Shown in pieces: positions 1 to 10,657 of a stretch of DNA of 64,000 nt. Within the stretch, counting starts at the first letter, position 1. Each line of letters begins with the position of its first letter. The DNA lies in the NCBI GenBank assembly GCA_900104855.1, contig FNSS01000001.1, positions 8,007,001-8,071,000 on the forward strand, written 5' to 3'. Position numbers and translations under genes: made by a program. Source of the DNA: Rhizobiales bacterium GAS188 (lineage in GTDB: Bacteria; Pseudomonadota; Alphaproteobacteria; Rhizobiales; Beijerinckiaceae). Below the pieces are notes generated by a model. That model worked only from the letters and a program-made list of their open reading frames with translations, was not told the origin of the DNA and made no database searches.

Positions 1-1
1 G

Positions 2-814
2 CACAAGACCCAATCGGCCGTCTCCATGCATATCAAGCGCCTGGAGGATCGTCTGGGACGCCCGTTGTTCGACAAGCTCGGCCGCGGCGTGCGGCTCTCG
101 GAAGATGGCGAGAAGCTCGTCGATTATGCACGCCGCATGCTGCAGATCGAGGCGTCGGCGATGGCCGCCATCTCCAATAAGGGTCTTACCGGCCATGTGC
201 GGCTCGGCATCCCCGACGATTACGCGGACAACTTCCTGCCCGCCATCCTGACCCGTTTCACGCGCCGCCATCCGCTGGTCGAGGTCTCGGTCGTCTGCGA
301 CGGCAGCCATGCCCTCGACGAGCAGGTGCGCCTGGGGCAACTCGACATCGCGGTCGTCACCGATTGCGAACGCCTGGCCCATGTCGAGGTGCTGCGCGAG
401 GAGCCGCTGAACTGGGTCACCGGACCGCATTGCTCCACCCATACGGAGCGGCCGCTGCCGCTGGCGCTCGGCCGCGCCTCATGCGTCTGGCGGCAAGGAG
501 CGGTGGAGCGCCTCAACGAGCGCTCCATCCCCTGGCGTCTGGTCGTGAGCTCGAATAATTACGCGGCGATTGCGCCCGTGGTGCAGGCGGGTCTTGCCAT
601 CACGGTCCTGCCGCGGAGCGCCTTCAGGACCTGGCAGCGCGTTCTCGGCGCCAAGGAAGGGCTGCCGGCCCTGCCGCCTTGCCGCATCGGCTTCGTCACG
701 GCGTCCGGCGCCCACACGGCCGAAAGCAAGGCGCTGGGCGAGACCATTCGCGCCGCGCTCGAGACGCGCGCCGATATCGATCTCGACGACATGGCGCAGC
801 AAACGGCGGCGTAG
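2..814 (+). CDS. LysR-family transcriptional regulator, 5' end outside window
   Basis: The reading frame is open from the first bases of the window. It enters inside the DNA-recognition helix of a LysR helix-turn-helix (KTQSAVSMHIKRLEDRLG), so about 25 N-terminal residues are missing. An internal ATG at 26 would cut the helix and is not the real start. The rest is a LysR effector domain: a linker helix, then GHVRLGIPDDYADNFLPAIL and a second lobe (WRLVVSSNNYAAIAPVVQAGLAI). It stops at TAG 812-814, and the total length fits a LysR protein of about 295 residues. The regulated gene is probably upstream of the window; enolase on the other strand is an unlikely target. The family is clear, the ligand unknown. 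Confidence 0.9.
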   Translation, partial: HKTQSAVSMHIKRLEDRLGRPLFDKLGRGVRLSEDGEKLVDYARRMLQIEASAMAAISNKGLTGHVRLGIPDDYADNFLPAILTRFTRRHPLVEVSVVCDGSHALDEQVRLGQLDIAVVTDCERLAHVEVLREEPLNWVTGPHCSTHTERPLPLALGRASCVWRQGAVERLNERSIPWRLVVSSNNYAAIAPVVQAGLAITVLPRSAFRTWQRVLGAKEGLPALPPCRIGFVTASGAHTAESKALGETIRAALETRADIDLDDMAQQTAA

Positions 815-843
815 CGTGATGGTGGGCGCCGCCCCGGCGGCGA

Positions 844-2163
<1,320 letters not shown>

Positions 2164-2234
2164 CTATCGGATCGCAAGGCCTCGTCAAAGGGCGGCGGGG
2201 TATCCGAATGGCCGAAGCCGCAAGCGTTGCGGGC

Positions 2235-2666
2235 TCAGCTTCCGACCTTCGGCTGGGTTTCGGGTCTGGGCTGCGGCATCTCGGTCGGGGCGCCGGCCTT
2301 CTTCCAGGCGCCGAACCCGCCCTTCAGATGCGCGACTGGAGAAAGCCCCATGTCGATTGCGGTCCTGGCCGCGAGCGCCGAGCGCCAGCCGCCGGCGCAG
2401 AAGAAGATGAAGCGCCTGTCCTGCGCGAAGACCGGCTTGTGATAGGGGCTTTCCGGATCGATCCAGAATTCCAGCATGCCGCGCGGGCAATGAAAGGCGC
2501 CCGGTATCTTGCCTTCGCGCTCGATCTCGCGCGGATCGCGCAGATCAACGAACACGACCTCATCCTGGCCCTGCAATTCGCGCGCTTCCTCGATGCCGAG
2601 CGTCGGCACCACGGCATCGGCCTCGGCGAGCAGGGCCTTGTAGCCCTTCTTGATCTGTTGCGGCAT
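2235..2666 (-). CDS. Rhodanese-like domain protein
   Basis: A single-domain rhodanese of 143 residues, probably a sulfur carrier or thiosulfate/persulfide sulfurtransferase. The active-site loop is FFCAGGWRSALAA with the catalytic cysteine at about residue 90, and the CH2A-like motif VVFVDLRDPREIEREGKIPG lies near residues 37-56. I chose the ATG at 2666 because GGGAG lies 7 bases upstream. The frame stays open to 2717, which would add 17 unsupported residues. The C-terminal tail is Pro-rich and probably disordered. The family is certain; the physiological sulfur donor and acceptor cannot be read from sequence. Confidence 0.88.
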   Translation of the reverse strand: MPQQIKKGYKALLAEADAVVPTLGIEEARELQGQDEVVFVDLRDPREIEREGKIPGAFHCPRGMLEFWIDPESPYHKPVFAQDRRFIFFCAGGWRSALAARTAIDMGLSPVAHLKGGFGAWKKAGAPTEMPQPRPETQPKVGS

Positions 2667-2791
2667 GCGGCTCTCCCGACCAATGACGACGCGCTCTATC
2701 GCTTGCTCGAGCATCATATCACTGTGGGGGGCGGTTTGCCTCCTTCTCCGGCACCGAGTTGGGGCCGTCTCGTGCGCCCCGAAGCAGCAGC

Positions 2792-2998
2792 CTATTGCCG
2801 CGAGAGGTCGAGGTCCGGCGAATACTGCGCGCCTTCGACCTCCTTGACGATCGCCTGGCCGCCGATCACCCGCTTCGTCTCGGGGCTATAGGTCAGCGTC
2901 GGCGATCCGTGCAGCTGCCAGCCGCGATTGAGGGCGTCGGTGACGCGATGGCAGAAGCTCGAATCGTCGGGGCCGGTGAGATAACGGTAGAGTTTCAT
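2792..2998 (-). CDS. Small DUF1737-like protein
   Basis: A 68-residue protein beginning MKLYRYLTGPDDSSFCHRV, followed by ALNRGWQLHGSPTLTY. The pattern LYRYLTGPDDSxFCxRVxxALNxGWxLxGxPT is typical of DUF1737, small proteins of unknown function common in Proteobacteria. No membrane segment or catalytic motif is visible. It lies 125 bases upstream of the rhodanese on the same strand, so co-transcription is possible. No clear Shine-Dalgarno is present (GAGAC is the best candidate). I rely on the family pattern and intact frame. Confidence 0.7.
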   Translation of the reverse strand: MKLYRYLTGPDDSSFCHRVTDALNRGWQLHGSPTLTYSPETKRVIGGQAIVKEVEGAQYSPDLDLSRQ

Positions 2999-3183
2999 GG
3001 CGTCTCAGTCTGGGCCTAGGGTCGCGGGTTGAGCGATCGATACCAGCGCGCCGCTTGGAACGATCCATGCAAGCTTTGCCGAGACATATCCGCAAGGCGC
3101 AGATACGCCGGCGCCGCCTTCCCGTCACCAGGAAGCGGTCCATGCCGATCATATGTTCAGGAAGCCGGCTGAAGCCGGCCGTC

Positions 3184-3291
3184 TCAGCCGTGCAGCAGAT
3201 AGAAGGCCGAGGCGAATAGCGCCGATGCGCCAAGCACGATCTTGGCGGAATTCCAGGGGCAACGTTGCATCTGAGCGATAATCAAGCTCAT
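3184..3291 (-). CDS. Possible 35-residue single-pass membrane protein
   Basis: A short frame starting at ATG 3291, with GGAG about 7 bases upstream. The product has a positively charged and Cys-containing N-terminal part, then one hydrophobic stretch (KIVLGASALFASAFYLLHG) that could span the membrane. A longer version from 3372 exists but its added residues look non-coding. No homology is recognised. Support is only the ribosome-binding site and the hydrophobic helix, so this is tentative. Confidence 0.35.
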   Translation of the reverse strand: MSLIIAQMQRCPWNSAKIVLGASALFASAFYLLHG

Positions 3292-3415
3292 TGCATACTC
3301 CGGGCTGATCGGCCGAAGATTCGACCGCATTGGGACATGAGATGGTTTACGCCAACTTAACGCGCGCGACAATGCCCCGGTTCCGACACCGTTCCGCCAT
3401 GAAGGGACAGGGTAA

Positions 3416-4135
3416 ATGACGCTGCCTGCCGGCTCGCTCGCCGATCTCGCAGCCGTCGCCTGCTTCGTGGCGGCCTGGCTCGGCTACCACCTCCTGATCG
3501 AAACGGCCGGTCATGGCCGGCGCTCGCTCAATATGCGCATGAATGCCGAGCGCTCCGCTTGGATGCGCAACATGCTCGCCCGCGACAACCGCATCGTCGA
3601 TTCGAGCTTGCTCGCCTCGTTGCAGAACGGCACGGCCTTCTTTGCCTCGACCTCGCTTCTCGCCGTCGGCGGTTCGCTCGCCCTGTTGCGCGCGCCCGAC
3701 GATCTGATGCGGCTCGCCGCCGATCTCGATCTCGGCGGCAGCCAGACGCGCGGCACGGCCGAGCTGAAGGCGCTCGGCCTCGCAGTCATCTTCGTCTACG
3801 CATTTTTCAAATTCGCCTGGTCCTACCGCGTCTTCAACTATGCGGCGATCCTGATGGGGGCCGTGCCGATGCCCAACCGGGCGAGCGCCGATGAGACGCA
3901 AGCCGCAGCCGACCGCGCCGCGGCCATGATCACGGTCGCCGGGCGCCATTTCAATCGCGGCCAGCGTGCCTTCTTTTTCGCGCTCGCCTATCTCGGTTGG
4001 TTCGCGAGCCCCTATGTGCTGATCGCGGCGACCACAGCCGCCTTCTACGTCATGTGGCGACGCCAGTTCCGATCGGAGGCCTTGGTGGCGCTCGATACGG
4101 GTCGCGAGATTTCAGCCGGGCTCGAGCGATCCTGA
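3416..4135 (+). CDS. DUF599 family integral membrane protein
   Basis: A 239-residue protein with about four hydrophobic segments: residues 8-27, 65-87, 118-140 and 185-212. Between the first two is the conserved cytoplasmic stretch ERSAWMRNMLARDNRIVDSS typical of DUF599. The second half has FFKFAWSYRVFNY and GRHFNRGQRAFFFALAYLGW, also family hallmarks. Function is unknown. The ATG at 3416 is preceded by a weak AGGG. The gene is convergent with the diguanylate cyclase, 37 bases away. Confidence 0.82.
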   Translation: MTLPAGSLADLAAVACFVAAWLGYHLLIETAGHGRRSLNMRMNAERSAWMRNMLARDNRIVDSSLLASLQNGTAFFASTSLLAVGGSLALLRAPDDLMRLAADLDLGGSQTRGTAELKALGLAVIFVYAFFKFAWSYRVFNYAAILMGAVPMPNRASADETQAAADRAAAMITVAGRHFNRGQRAFFFALAYLGWFASPYVLIAATTAAFYVMWRRQFRSEALVALDTGREISAGLERS

Positions 4136-4172
4136 AGACGGCCGGCCAGCATCACGGCCGGGCCGCCTCCCC

Positions 4173-5681
4173 TCAAGCCACGTCGCTCAGCTCCGTCGCC
4201 GCGTCCGCGTGCATGACCCGGTTGCGGCCCTCGCGCTTCGCCGCATAGAGCGCCCGGTCGGCCCGCGACAAGGCTGCGTCGGCGCTCTTGTCGCTTGGCT
4301 CGACCAGCGCCACGCCGATGCTTGCCGTGATGCGCAACTCCGCGGCGCGGCCGCGAAAGCGCAGGCGCTCCGCCCCGGCGCGCAGCCTTTCGGCGCGTGA
4401 CAGCGCCGCTTCCAGCGAGGCATCGGGAATGAGGATGGCGAACTCCTCGCCGCCGATGCGCCCGACCACGTCCTGCGAGCGGAACAGACGCCGGCACAAG
4501 GCCGCGAAGGATTTCAGCGCCAGATCGCCGGCCTCGTGACCATAGGTGTCGTTGATGCGCTTGAAATGATCCATGTCGATCATCAGCAAGGCGAGCGGCT
4601 TGCCGCTGTGGCGCGCCGTCGCGACCGCAGGCTCGGCCGCCGCGAAGAAGCCGGCGCGGTTCGCTAGACCGGTGAGCGGGTCGGTGGTGGCAAGATGCTC
4701 GAGGCGCCGTTCCAGCTGCTTGCGGTGGGTGATGTCGAGACCGGCCACCAGGATGTTCTCGACACCGTCGATCTTCACGACGCGCGCGGCGACGAGCACA
4801 TCGCGCGTCGTTCCGTCCGCAACCCTTATCACCCCTTCGAATTGGTGCGCGGCTCCTTCGGTGGCTGCGAGCGACTGTACGGGGTGGCTCGGATCGGCCC
4901 GCAGATCGCCCAGAAAGTTCAGGCCGGTATCCCTCGGATCGCCGCCCAGAAACTCCACCGCCGCGTCATTGGCCTGGACGAGGCGACCATCGGCCTTGGA
5001 CACGATGAGGAGCGGCACCGGCACTCTCATCAGCATTCTTTGCAGCGTGAGGCGGCTTTCGGCGAGCTCCTGCTTGATGCCCCGCTCCCGCTCGGACGCC
5101 ATCCACGCCTGACGACGCAAGCGATTGGAGCGGACCACCACCGTGGCGAGCGCGCAATTGAGCAGCAGCATGACGAGCAGCAGCCCGATCACGACAGAGG
5201 CGGCATCTTCGTGGAGAAGATAACCGCACACCATGATCACGCTGCAGCCTATGCCCGACAGGGCGACGGCGCCGAACGATGCCGGCACGACGAGCCAAAA
5301 GGCCGAGGGCAGCATCAGAGTGACGAACAGCGCGGTATCGCTGTGTGTGGAAACGATGGCGCCGACCGCAAGGCCGAGCGCCGTCGTCCAGGCGAGCATC
5401 ACAGCTTGGGCGCCCCTGAACGTCGTCATGCGGTCGATGGCGATCAGGCAGACGATGGCGACGCCGACGATCACCGCGCGGGCCGGGATGGAGATCGAGA
5501 AATTCGCCTGCCCGTGGACGCGCCAGTCGCTGATGAAGAACACGATGTTCAAGATCACCGAAAGGGCGAATATGATGCGGGCTTGGCGCATCGCCTCCGG
5601 CAGGCGCTCGGCTCGGAAGCGCATCTCGTCCTTGGCGACAAGGAACTCGCCCGTGATCGGTGAGAGCTGGTCGATGCGCAT
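4173..5681 (-). CDS. Membrane diguanylate cyclase: TM region, PAS, GGDEF
   Basis: Predicted to make cyclic di-GMP from two GTP at the inner membrane. The first ~200 residues hold five or six hydrophobic segments, then a coiled linker, a PAS-like domain ([20 protein letters not shown]) and a C-terminal GGDEF domain starting near DPLTGLANR. The signature is GGEEF, which is active in known enzymes. RSQD lies exactly five residues before it, matching the RxxD inhibitory I-site for product feedback. The ATG at 5681 gives 502 residues. ATG 5702 is an alternative, and the frame stays open to 5819; no start has a strong ribosome-binding site. No EAL domain is present. Confidence 0.9.
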   Translation of the reverse strand: MRIDQLSPITGEFLVAKDEMRFRAERLPEAMRQARIIFALSVILNIVFFISDWRVHGQANFSISIPARAVIVGVAIVCLIAIDRMTTFRGAQAVMLAWTTALGLAVGAIVSTHSDTALFVTLMLPSAFWLVVPASFGAVALSGIGCSVIMVCGYLLHEDAASVVIGLLLVMLLLNCALATVVVRSNRLRRQAWMASERERGIKQELAESRLTLQRMLMRVPVPLLIVSKADGRLVQANDAAVEFLGGDPRDTGLNFLGDLRADPSHPVQSLAATEGAAHQFEGVIRVADGTTRDVLVAARVVKIDGVENILVAGLDITHRKQLERRLEHLATTDPLTGLANRAGFFAAAEPAVATARHSGKPLALLMIDMDHFKRINDTYGHEAGDLALKSFAALCRRLFRSQDVVGRIGGEEFAILIPDASLEAALSRAERLRAGAERLRFRGRAAELRITASIGVALVEPSDKSADAALSRADRALYAAKREGRNRVMHADAATELSDVA

Positions 5682-5805
5682 AGGGAATCCATCGCATGCC
5701 ATATTGACCGCCGCGTTAACGCGGACGCCGAAATTGCACCCTTGGTTGCGCACTCGCTTAACGCTTGGTTGCAGTCTCGACCGCGGCGGCAAATGTCGAT
5801 GCGAA

Positions 5806-6207
<402 letters not shown>

Positions 6208-6227
6208 GCCAAGTCTTGGAGCGCGGC

Positions 6228-6755
6228 TCAGGCCGGTTCCTTCAGCAAGCCCTCGAGGTCGAGGCGGCGCGTGTGCATCTGCAGGCCGCCATCCGGGCCG
6301 CGCGGCCAGAGTTCCTTCGGGCGGTCCCAATAGAGCTCGACGCCGTTCTCATCCGGGTCGCGCAGATAGAGGGCTTCGCTGACCCCATGATCGCTCGCCC
6401 CGTCGAGCTGAATGCCGGCCGCGATCAGGCGGCGCAGCGCATCGGCGAGCTTGGCGCGCGTCGGGTAGAGGATGGCGACGTGATAGAGCCCCGTGGTGCC
6501 GGGCGCCGGGGGCTTGCCGCCGGCGCTCTCCCAGGTGTTCAGCCCGATATGGTGATGGTAGCCGCCGGCCGAGATGAAGGCTGCCTGCGCGCCGTAGCGC
6601 TGGATCTGCTCGAAGCCGAGCACGCCGCAATAGAAGGCCAGCGCCCTTTCGAGATCGGCGACCTTGAGATGCACATGGCCGATGCGGACGCCCGGATCGA
6701 TCGGGTCGGCCGTCACGGCGCGGCCGGAGGTCTTGTTCTGCACCAGGGTGTTCAT
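6228..6755 (-). CDS. VOC-family protein, CatE-like
   Basis: A 175-residue vicinal-oxygen-chelate protein, the fold of extradiol dioxygenases and glyoxalases. The module begins RIGHVHLKVADLERALAFYC (metal His in GHVHL), continues FISAGGYHHHIGLNTW (His cluster) and ends LYLRDPDENGVELYWDRP (metal Glu). This resembles the N-terminal half of Bacillus CatE, a catechol 2,3-dioxygenase. ATG 6755 has GGAG 8 bases upstream; the frame extends to 6785 but would overlap doxX. It follows doxX by 26 bases in the same direction. Substrate is inferred from the DoxX neighbour, not shown. Confidence 0.85.
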   Translation of the reverse strand: MNTLVQNKTSGRAVTADPIDPGVRIGHVHLKVADLERALAFYCGVLGFEQIQRYGAQAAFISAGGYHHHIGLNTWESAGGKPPAPGTTGLYHVAILYPTRAKLADALRRLIAAGIQLDGASDHGVSEALYLRDPDENGVELYWDRPKELWPRGPDGGLQMHTRRLDLEGLLKEPA

Positions 6756-6781
6756 GGTGATGGCTCCGGTCTCGTGCGGCT

Positions 6782-7207
6782 TCAACGCGCCAGGGCAAGC
6801 TCGCCCGGCTTAGATGGGGAGCGCAGCGCATAGGCGCCATCCCCGAGCAGAGCCTGCACCAGAAGCGCGACCGCCCAGAACGCCGGATATTCCCATCCGC
6901 CGCCCGCATTGGTGAAGAAGAAGCCGTTGGCGGCGTGCACCGTGACGATGGCGCCGATGAGGACAGCGACGAGCACGAGCGATGCCCAGCGAGTGAAATA
7001 GCCGAGGATGAGGCAGAGCGCGCCGAGAATCTCGGCAGCGATCGTGAGGTAGGCGAGCGCCGACGGCAGGCCGAGCTTGCCGAAGAACTGCGCCGTGCCG
7101 GCAGGGGTGAACACGAAGAGCTTCAAGCCAGCATGGGCCAGGAACATGGCGCCGAGCGTCAAGCGCAAGGCGAGGGCGGCATAGGGAGCGGTGCGGGCAT
7201 CGATCAT
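6782..7207 (-). CDS. DoxX family membrane protein
   Basis: A 141-residue protein with four hydrophobic helices and the DoxX signature TLGAMFLAHAGLKLFVF near the N-terminus, followed by AYLTIAAEILGALCLILGYF. DoxX proteins are inner-membrane subunits linked to quinone or thiol redox chemistry; the Bacillus member CatD pairs with CatE. Here it is the first gene of a two-gene operon with a CatE-like VOC protein, divergent from a LysR regulator. ATG at 7207. I infer a role in electrophile, quinone or catechol detoxification from this arrangement. Confidence 0.87.
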   Translation of the reverse strand: MIDARTAPYAALALRLTLGAMFLAHAGLKLFVFTPAGTAQFFGKLGLPSALAYLTIAAEILGALCLILGYFTRWASLVLVAVLIGAIVTVHAANGFFFTNAGGGWEYPAFWAVALLVQALLGDGAYALRSPSKPGELALAR

Positions 7208-7260
7208 TTTCGGCCTCCGGAACGCGATCAGCTGGAAGTAATCTCCCGCGATTGCATTGA

Positions 7261-7281
7261 TTATCGGGGCAAGCGTGATAA
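7261..7281. promoter_or_regulatory. Putative LysR operator between doxX and its regulator
   Basis: The interrupted palindrome TTATC-N11-GATAA lies in the 103-base divergent gap between doxX and the LysR gene. It fits the T-N11-A pattern of LysR binding sites and is centred about 40 bases from the regulator start. It is the only such palindrome I noticed in the gap. Confidence 0.5.
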
Positions 7282-7310
7282 CAGCTCACACCGTGCATAT
7301 GAGATGAACG

Positions 7311-8264
7311 ATGCTCGATCGCGTCACCAGCATGCTCGTCTTCGTACGCGTCACGGCATTGGGGAGCTTTTCCGCCGCCGGTCGCGCGCTCAACCTGTCG
7401 CAGACCATGGTGACGAAGCATATCGCGGCGCTCGAGGAGCGGCTCGGCGTCAAGCTATTCCATCGCTCGACGCGGCGGCTGACCTTGACCGAAGCGGGGC
7501 GACATTATCTCGCCTCCTGCGAGCGCATCCTCGCCGAAATCGAGGAGGCCGAGACCTCGGCACGCGCGGACCAGGTCGAGCCCAGGGGCACGTTGCGGCT
7601 CAACGTTCCTCTGTCGTTCGGCATCCGCGAGATCGCGCCTGCGCTCGCCGAGTTCGTGCATCTCCATCCGGCGGTCTCGATCGATCTCGGGCTGAGCGAC
7701 CGCTATGTCGACCTGATCGACGAGGGCTGGGATCTCGCCGTGCGCATCGGGTTCCTGCAGGAATCGAGCCTCGTCGCCCGCTATCTCGCGCCCTGCCGTG
7801 TCGTCCTCTGCGCCGCGCCCGCTTATCTCGCGGCGCGAGGCACGCCGCATGTGCTGGCCGATCTCGCCGCCCATAACTGCCTCGGCTACACGCTGCCGAG
7901 CCCGGCAAGCGCCGATCGCTGGCAGTTCGGCAAGAATGGCGAGGTGGCGGTCAAGATCGCGGGCAATCTGCGCGCCAGCAATGGCGACGCGCTGGTCGCT
8001 GCCGCGCTCGCCGGCCAGGGCCTGATCTACCAGCCGACATTCCTGCTCGCCGATCGCCTGCGTTCGGGAAGCCTTGTGACCCTGCCGCTCGATCAGCCGA
8101 CGCGTACGCTGCCGATCCACGCCATCTTGCCATCCGGTCGCCAGCCGCCCGCGAAGGTCCGCGCCTTCGTCGAATTCCTGGCCCGCCGCTTCAAGCCCGA
8201 TCCGCCCTGGGATCGCGGGCTCGCATTTCAGTCGAGCGTACAAAGGGCAGCGGACACCCCTTGA
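7311..8264 (+). CDS. LysR-family regulator, divergent from doxX
   Basis: A full-length 317-residue LysR protein. The helix-turn-helix is GSFSAAGRALNLSQTMVTKH (about residues 20-39), followed by LEERLGVKLFHRSTRRLTLT. The effector domain follows (PRGTLRLNVPLSFGIREIAP). The body is of the CrgA/DmlR type. It is divergent from the DoxX-VOC operon, with a T-N11-A palindrome between them, so it most likely controls that operon and itself. ATG 7311 is favoured; no strong Shine-Dalgarno is seen. Confidence 0.9.
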   Translation: MLDRVTSMLVFVRVTALGSFSAAGRALNLSQTMVTKHIAALEERLGVKLFHRSTRRLTLTEAGRHYLASCERILAEIEEAETSARADQVEPRGTLRLNVPLSFGIREIAPALAEFVHLHPAVSIDLGLSDRYVDLIDEGWDLAVRIGFLQESSLVARYLAPCRVVLCAAPAYLAARGTPHVLADLAAHNCLGYTLPSPASADRWQFGKNGEVAVKIAGNLRASNGDALVAAALAGQGLIYQPTFLLADRLRSGSLVTLPLDQPTRTLPIHAILPSGRQPPAKVRAFVEFLARRFKPDPPWDRGLAFQSSVQRAADTP

Positions 8265-8295
8265 GCGAAACTCGCCCCTGCCCTACCCTGCCGGC

Positions 8296-8757
8296 ATGAA
8301 TCGCCATGGCTCAATTTCACACCGCGCCGTCCTTGGCCTCGCACTCGCGACGCTCGCCGCCTTTGCCGCCGGGACCGGCCCGACGGCTGCCGCCGATCTC
8401 GGCGCTTATGGCGCCTCGCCTTGCGCGATCTACGCGCAATCCTTCAATGGGGCCCTGCGCTCGATCCGGCAAACCGCCAGGGTGTTTCGGGCCCATGAGC
8501 GCAGCTTCCATCGTCTCAAACGGGTGAGGGCCAATGACGGCTTCACCGGTCCCGATATCGCGCTCAACGCGGTGATGTCCGCCGAGCAGGTCGACGTCGC
8601 CACCGGGGCGACCGAGGTCGCGATATCGGTCCAGCAGGCGCGCCGCCTGGGCTGCTTCTCGCCGGCCCGGCTGAACGAGATCGAGAATGAGGCGAGCCGC
8701 ATCAAGCTCGAGATCGCCGAGGAGACGATCTGGATCGATCCCGTCACCTTCCGTTGA
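8296..8757 (+). CDS. Hypothetical exported protein
   Basis: A 153-residue protein with a cleavable-looking signal peptide (hydrophobic stretch LGLALATLAAFAAGTGPTAA, cleavage likely before ADLGAYGAS). The mature part is mostly alpha-helical by composition and has two cysteines (SPCAIY and LGCFSP), which could form a disulfide. No known domain is recognised. It lies 31 bases after the LysR gene on the same strand. Confidence 0.6.
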   Translation: MNRHGSISHRAVLGLALATLAAFAAGTGPTAAADLGAYGASPCAIYAQSFNGALRSIRQTARVFRAHERSFHRLKRVRANDGFTGPDIALNAVMSAEQVDVATGATEVAISVQQARRLGCFSPARLNEIENEASRIKLEIAEETIWIDPVTFR

Positions 8758-8829
8758 TCGGAGGAGCCGGTCGGCACGGACGGATTCAGCCCGGGGCCGC
8801 GGCCGGCGAACCAAGAGATTGACAGGCTA

Positions 8830-10074
8830 GTGAGCGCCGTTCGAGACAAGCGCATCATCGTTGCGGGAGCGGGCCCGGCCGGGCTCCTTGCGGCGCTTGC
8901 GCTCGCACGCGAGGGCCTGGAGGTGAGCCTGGTGGGGCAGACGGTGCCCGAGGCCGGCGGGCGCACCGTCGCCCTGTTCCAGCATTCGGTGCACCTCCTC
9001 ACCGAGCTCGGCGCCTGGAAAACTCTCGCACCTCAAGCCGCCCCCTTGCGCAAGCTCCGCATCATCGACGACACCGACAATTTGTTCCGCTGGCGCCCGC
9101 TCACTTTCGCCGCGAGCGAGATCGGGCTCGACGCTTTCGGCTGGAATGTCGAGGCCGGCGCCTTGGCGGCTTCGCTGCGCCGGCTCGCCGAGACGGTACC
9201 GTCCATTCACCTAATGGATGGCGTGTTCGAAGAGCCGCGCTTCGAGGCCGAGACCGCCAGCATCGCCGTCAAAGGCCGAAATGGCGGCAAGAATCTGGGC
9301 CGCATCGAGGCCGCGCTGATCGTCGCGGCGGACGGACAGCGCTCGCAACTGCGCCAGGCGGCCGGCATCCGAGCACACCTCGAACGGCTGCCGCAATCGG
9401 CTCTCACCGCCATCCTGGCGCACGCCCTCCCTCATGACGACGTCTCGACCGAATTCCATATGCGCGGCGGCCCCTGCACACTGGTGCCGCTGCCTGCCTC
9501 GACAGACGCGACGGCAGCCCCGCCGGAATCGCGGGCATTTCGCTATCGATCGAGCCTCGTCTGGATGCTGCGCCAGGAAGAGGCTCAGAGGCTCGCGGCG
9601 CTCGACGACGACGCCTTCGCGCTCATGGTCGAAAAGCGCGTGCATGCGATCCTCGGCAAGATGCGGGTCGCGGGGCCGCGCGGCGCCGTGCCGCTCGCGA
9701 GCCTCGATGTGACGCGCTTCCATGGGCAGCGCCTGGCGCTGGTCGGCGAGGCGGCGCATGCCTTTCCGCCGATCGGCGCGCAAGGGCTCAATCTCGGCCT
9801 GCGTGACGCCGCGGCGCTAGCGGCGCTCGCCGGGGAAGCGTTGCGCGACGGTGACGATGTCGGAGGTGAGCTCCTGCTCGAGGCCTATGACCGCGCCCGT
9901 CGGGGCGATGTGACCAGCCGGGCCGGCATCGTCAAGGCCATGAACCGCTCCTTGCTCTCGCCTTTCCTCCCCGTCGACCTCGTGCGTGGCCTCGGCATGG
10001 CGGCGCTCGACCTCATCCCACCCTTGCGGCATTTCGTGATGCGCGAGGGCGTGGCGCCGGGCTTCCACAGCTAG
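8830..10074 (+). CDS. FAD-dependent monooxygenase, UbiH/VisC family
   Basis: A 414-residue aromatic-ring hydroxylase. It has the FAD Rossmann motif IIVAGAGPAGLLAALALARE at the N-terminus, the DG-type motif IVAADGQRSQLRQAAG in the middle (about residue 165) and the second FAD motif LVGEAAHAFPPIGAQGLNLG near residue 300, which is GE rather than the usual GD. This is the UbiH/UbiF/VisC pattern, so a ubiquinone-pathway hydroxylase is the leading guess. Most alphaproteobacteria have several paralogues and the ring position cannot be read. The start is GTG 8830. The gene stands alone. Confidence 0.88.
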   Translation: MSAVRDKRIIVAGAGPAGLLAALALAREGLEVSLVGQTVPEAGGRTVALFQHSVHLLTELGAWKTLAPQAAPLRKLRIIDDTDNLFRWRPLTFAASEIGLDAFGWNVEAGALAASLRRLAETVPSIHLMDGVFEEPRFEAETASIAVKGRNGGKNLGRIEAALIVAADGQRSQLRQAAGIRAHLERLPQSALTAILAHALPHDDVSTEFHMRGGPCTLVPLPASTDATAAPPESRAFRYRSSLVWMLRQEEAQRLAALDDDAFALMVEKRVHAILGKMRVAGPRGAVPLASLDVTRFHGQRLALVGEAAHAFPPIGAQGLNLGLRDAAALAALAGEALRDGDDVGGELLLEAYDRARRGDVTSRAGIVKAMNRSLLSPFLPVDLVRGLGMAALDLIPPLRHFVMREGVAPGFHS

Positions 10075-10129
10075 TCAGGCTCCGGCTGGGTGGCGGCTCG
10101 GAACTGTGAGGCTCGCCAGAAGTACAGCA

Positions 10130-10657
10130 TCACCGGGCAAGTCTGCGAAGCATGTATTTCGCGGTCGCACCATAGGATTTCAACTTCTCGCCAAGAGCGC
10201 GCTCATGTGCCACATGAAAGCCGCAGCGTTCCCAGAGTGGCTGCGTTTCGTAGACGGAGACGAGGGTCAAAGCGGAAATGCCCCTTTCGCGTGCCAGATC
10301 CACGGCGAGCGCGATATAGGCCTGCGCCGAATTGCTGCCGCGCGCCCGCGGAACAATCCCCACGTCATGAACGAAAATGCATTCAGGCGGCGAAGGCAGG
10401 GAGATGAGCAAGGTATCGAGCGGAGGGATGCTGTTCAGCACCCAAGGGTGACAGAGCCCATATCCGGCCAGACCCTCGCCATCGCTCAGCGCCATGCACC
10501 CATCGGGAAACAACCTGAACCTCTCCTCGAAGATTTCCGGTCGCTCGACGAGATCGGGGTGAATCCGATCACCAATGCTGTTGATCGCTTCCAGATCGTC
10601 CGGGCGTGCCGGCCGCCAGTGCAGCAGCGAATTTTTCTTGGCGTTGCCTCTCATCAC
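10130..10657 (-). CDS. GNAT-family acetyltransferase, coupled to the ParE toxin gene
   Basis: A 175-residue GNAT protein. The start of the fold is LLHWRPARPDDLEAINSI, the acetyl-CoA region is VHDVGIVPRARGSNSAQAYI (a degenerate Q/RxxGxG/A loop) and the end is SVYETQPLWERCGF, the usual C-terminal N-acetyltransferase strand. Translation is coupled to the toxin: its stop TGA overlaps the GTG at 10657 (GTGA), with a second ATG at 10654. It is therefore the last gene of the antitoxin-antitoxin-toxin operon. It may be an ordinary small-molecule acetyltransferase or a part of the module; sequence alone does not decide. Confidence 0.82.
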   Translation of the reverse strand: MMRGNAKKNSLLHWRPARPDDLEAINSIGDRIHPDLVERPEIFEERFRLFPDGCMALSDGEGLAGYGLCHPWVLNSIPPLDTLLISLPSPPECIFVHDVGIVPRARGSNSAQAYIALAVDLARERGISALTLVSVYETQPLWERCGFHVAHERALGEKLKSYGATAKYMLRRLAR

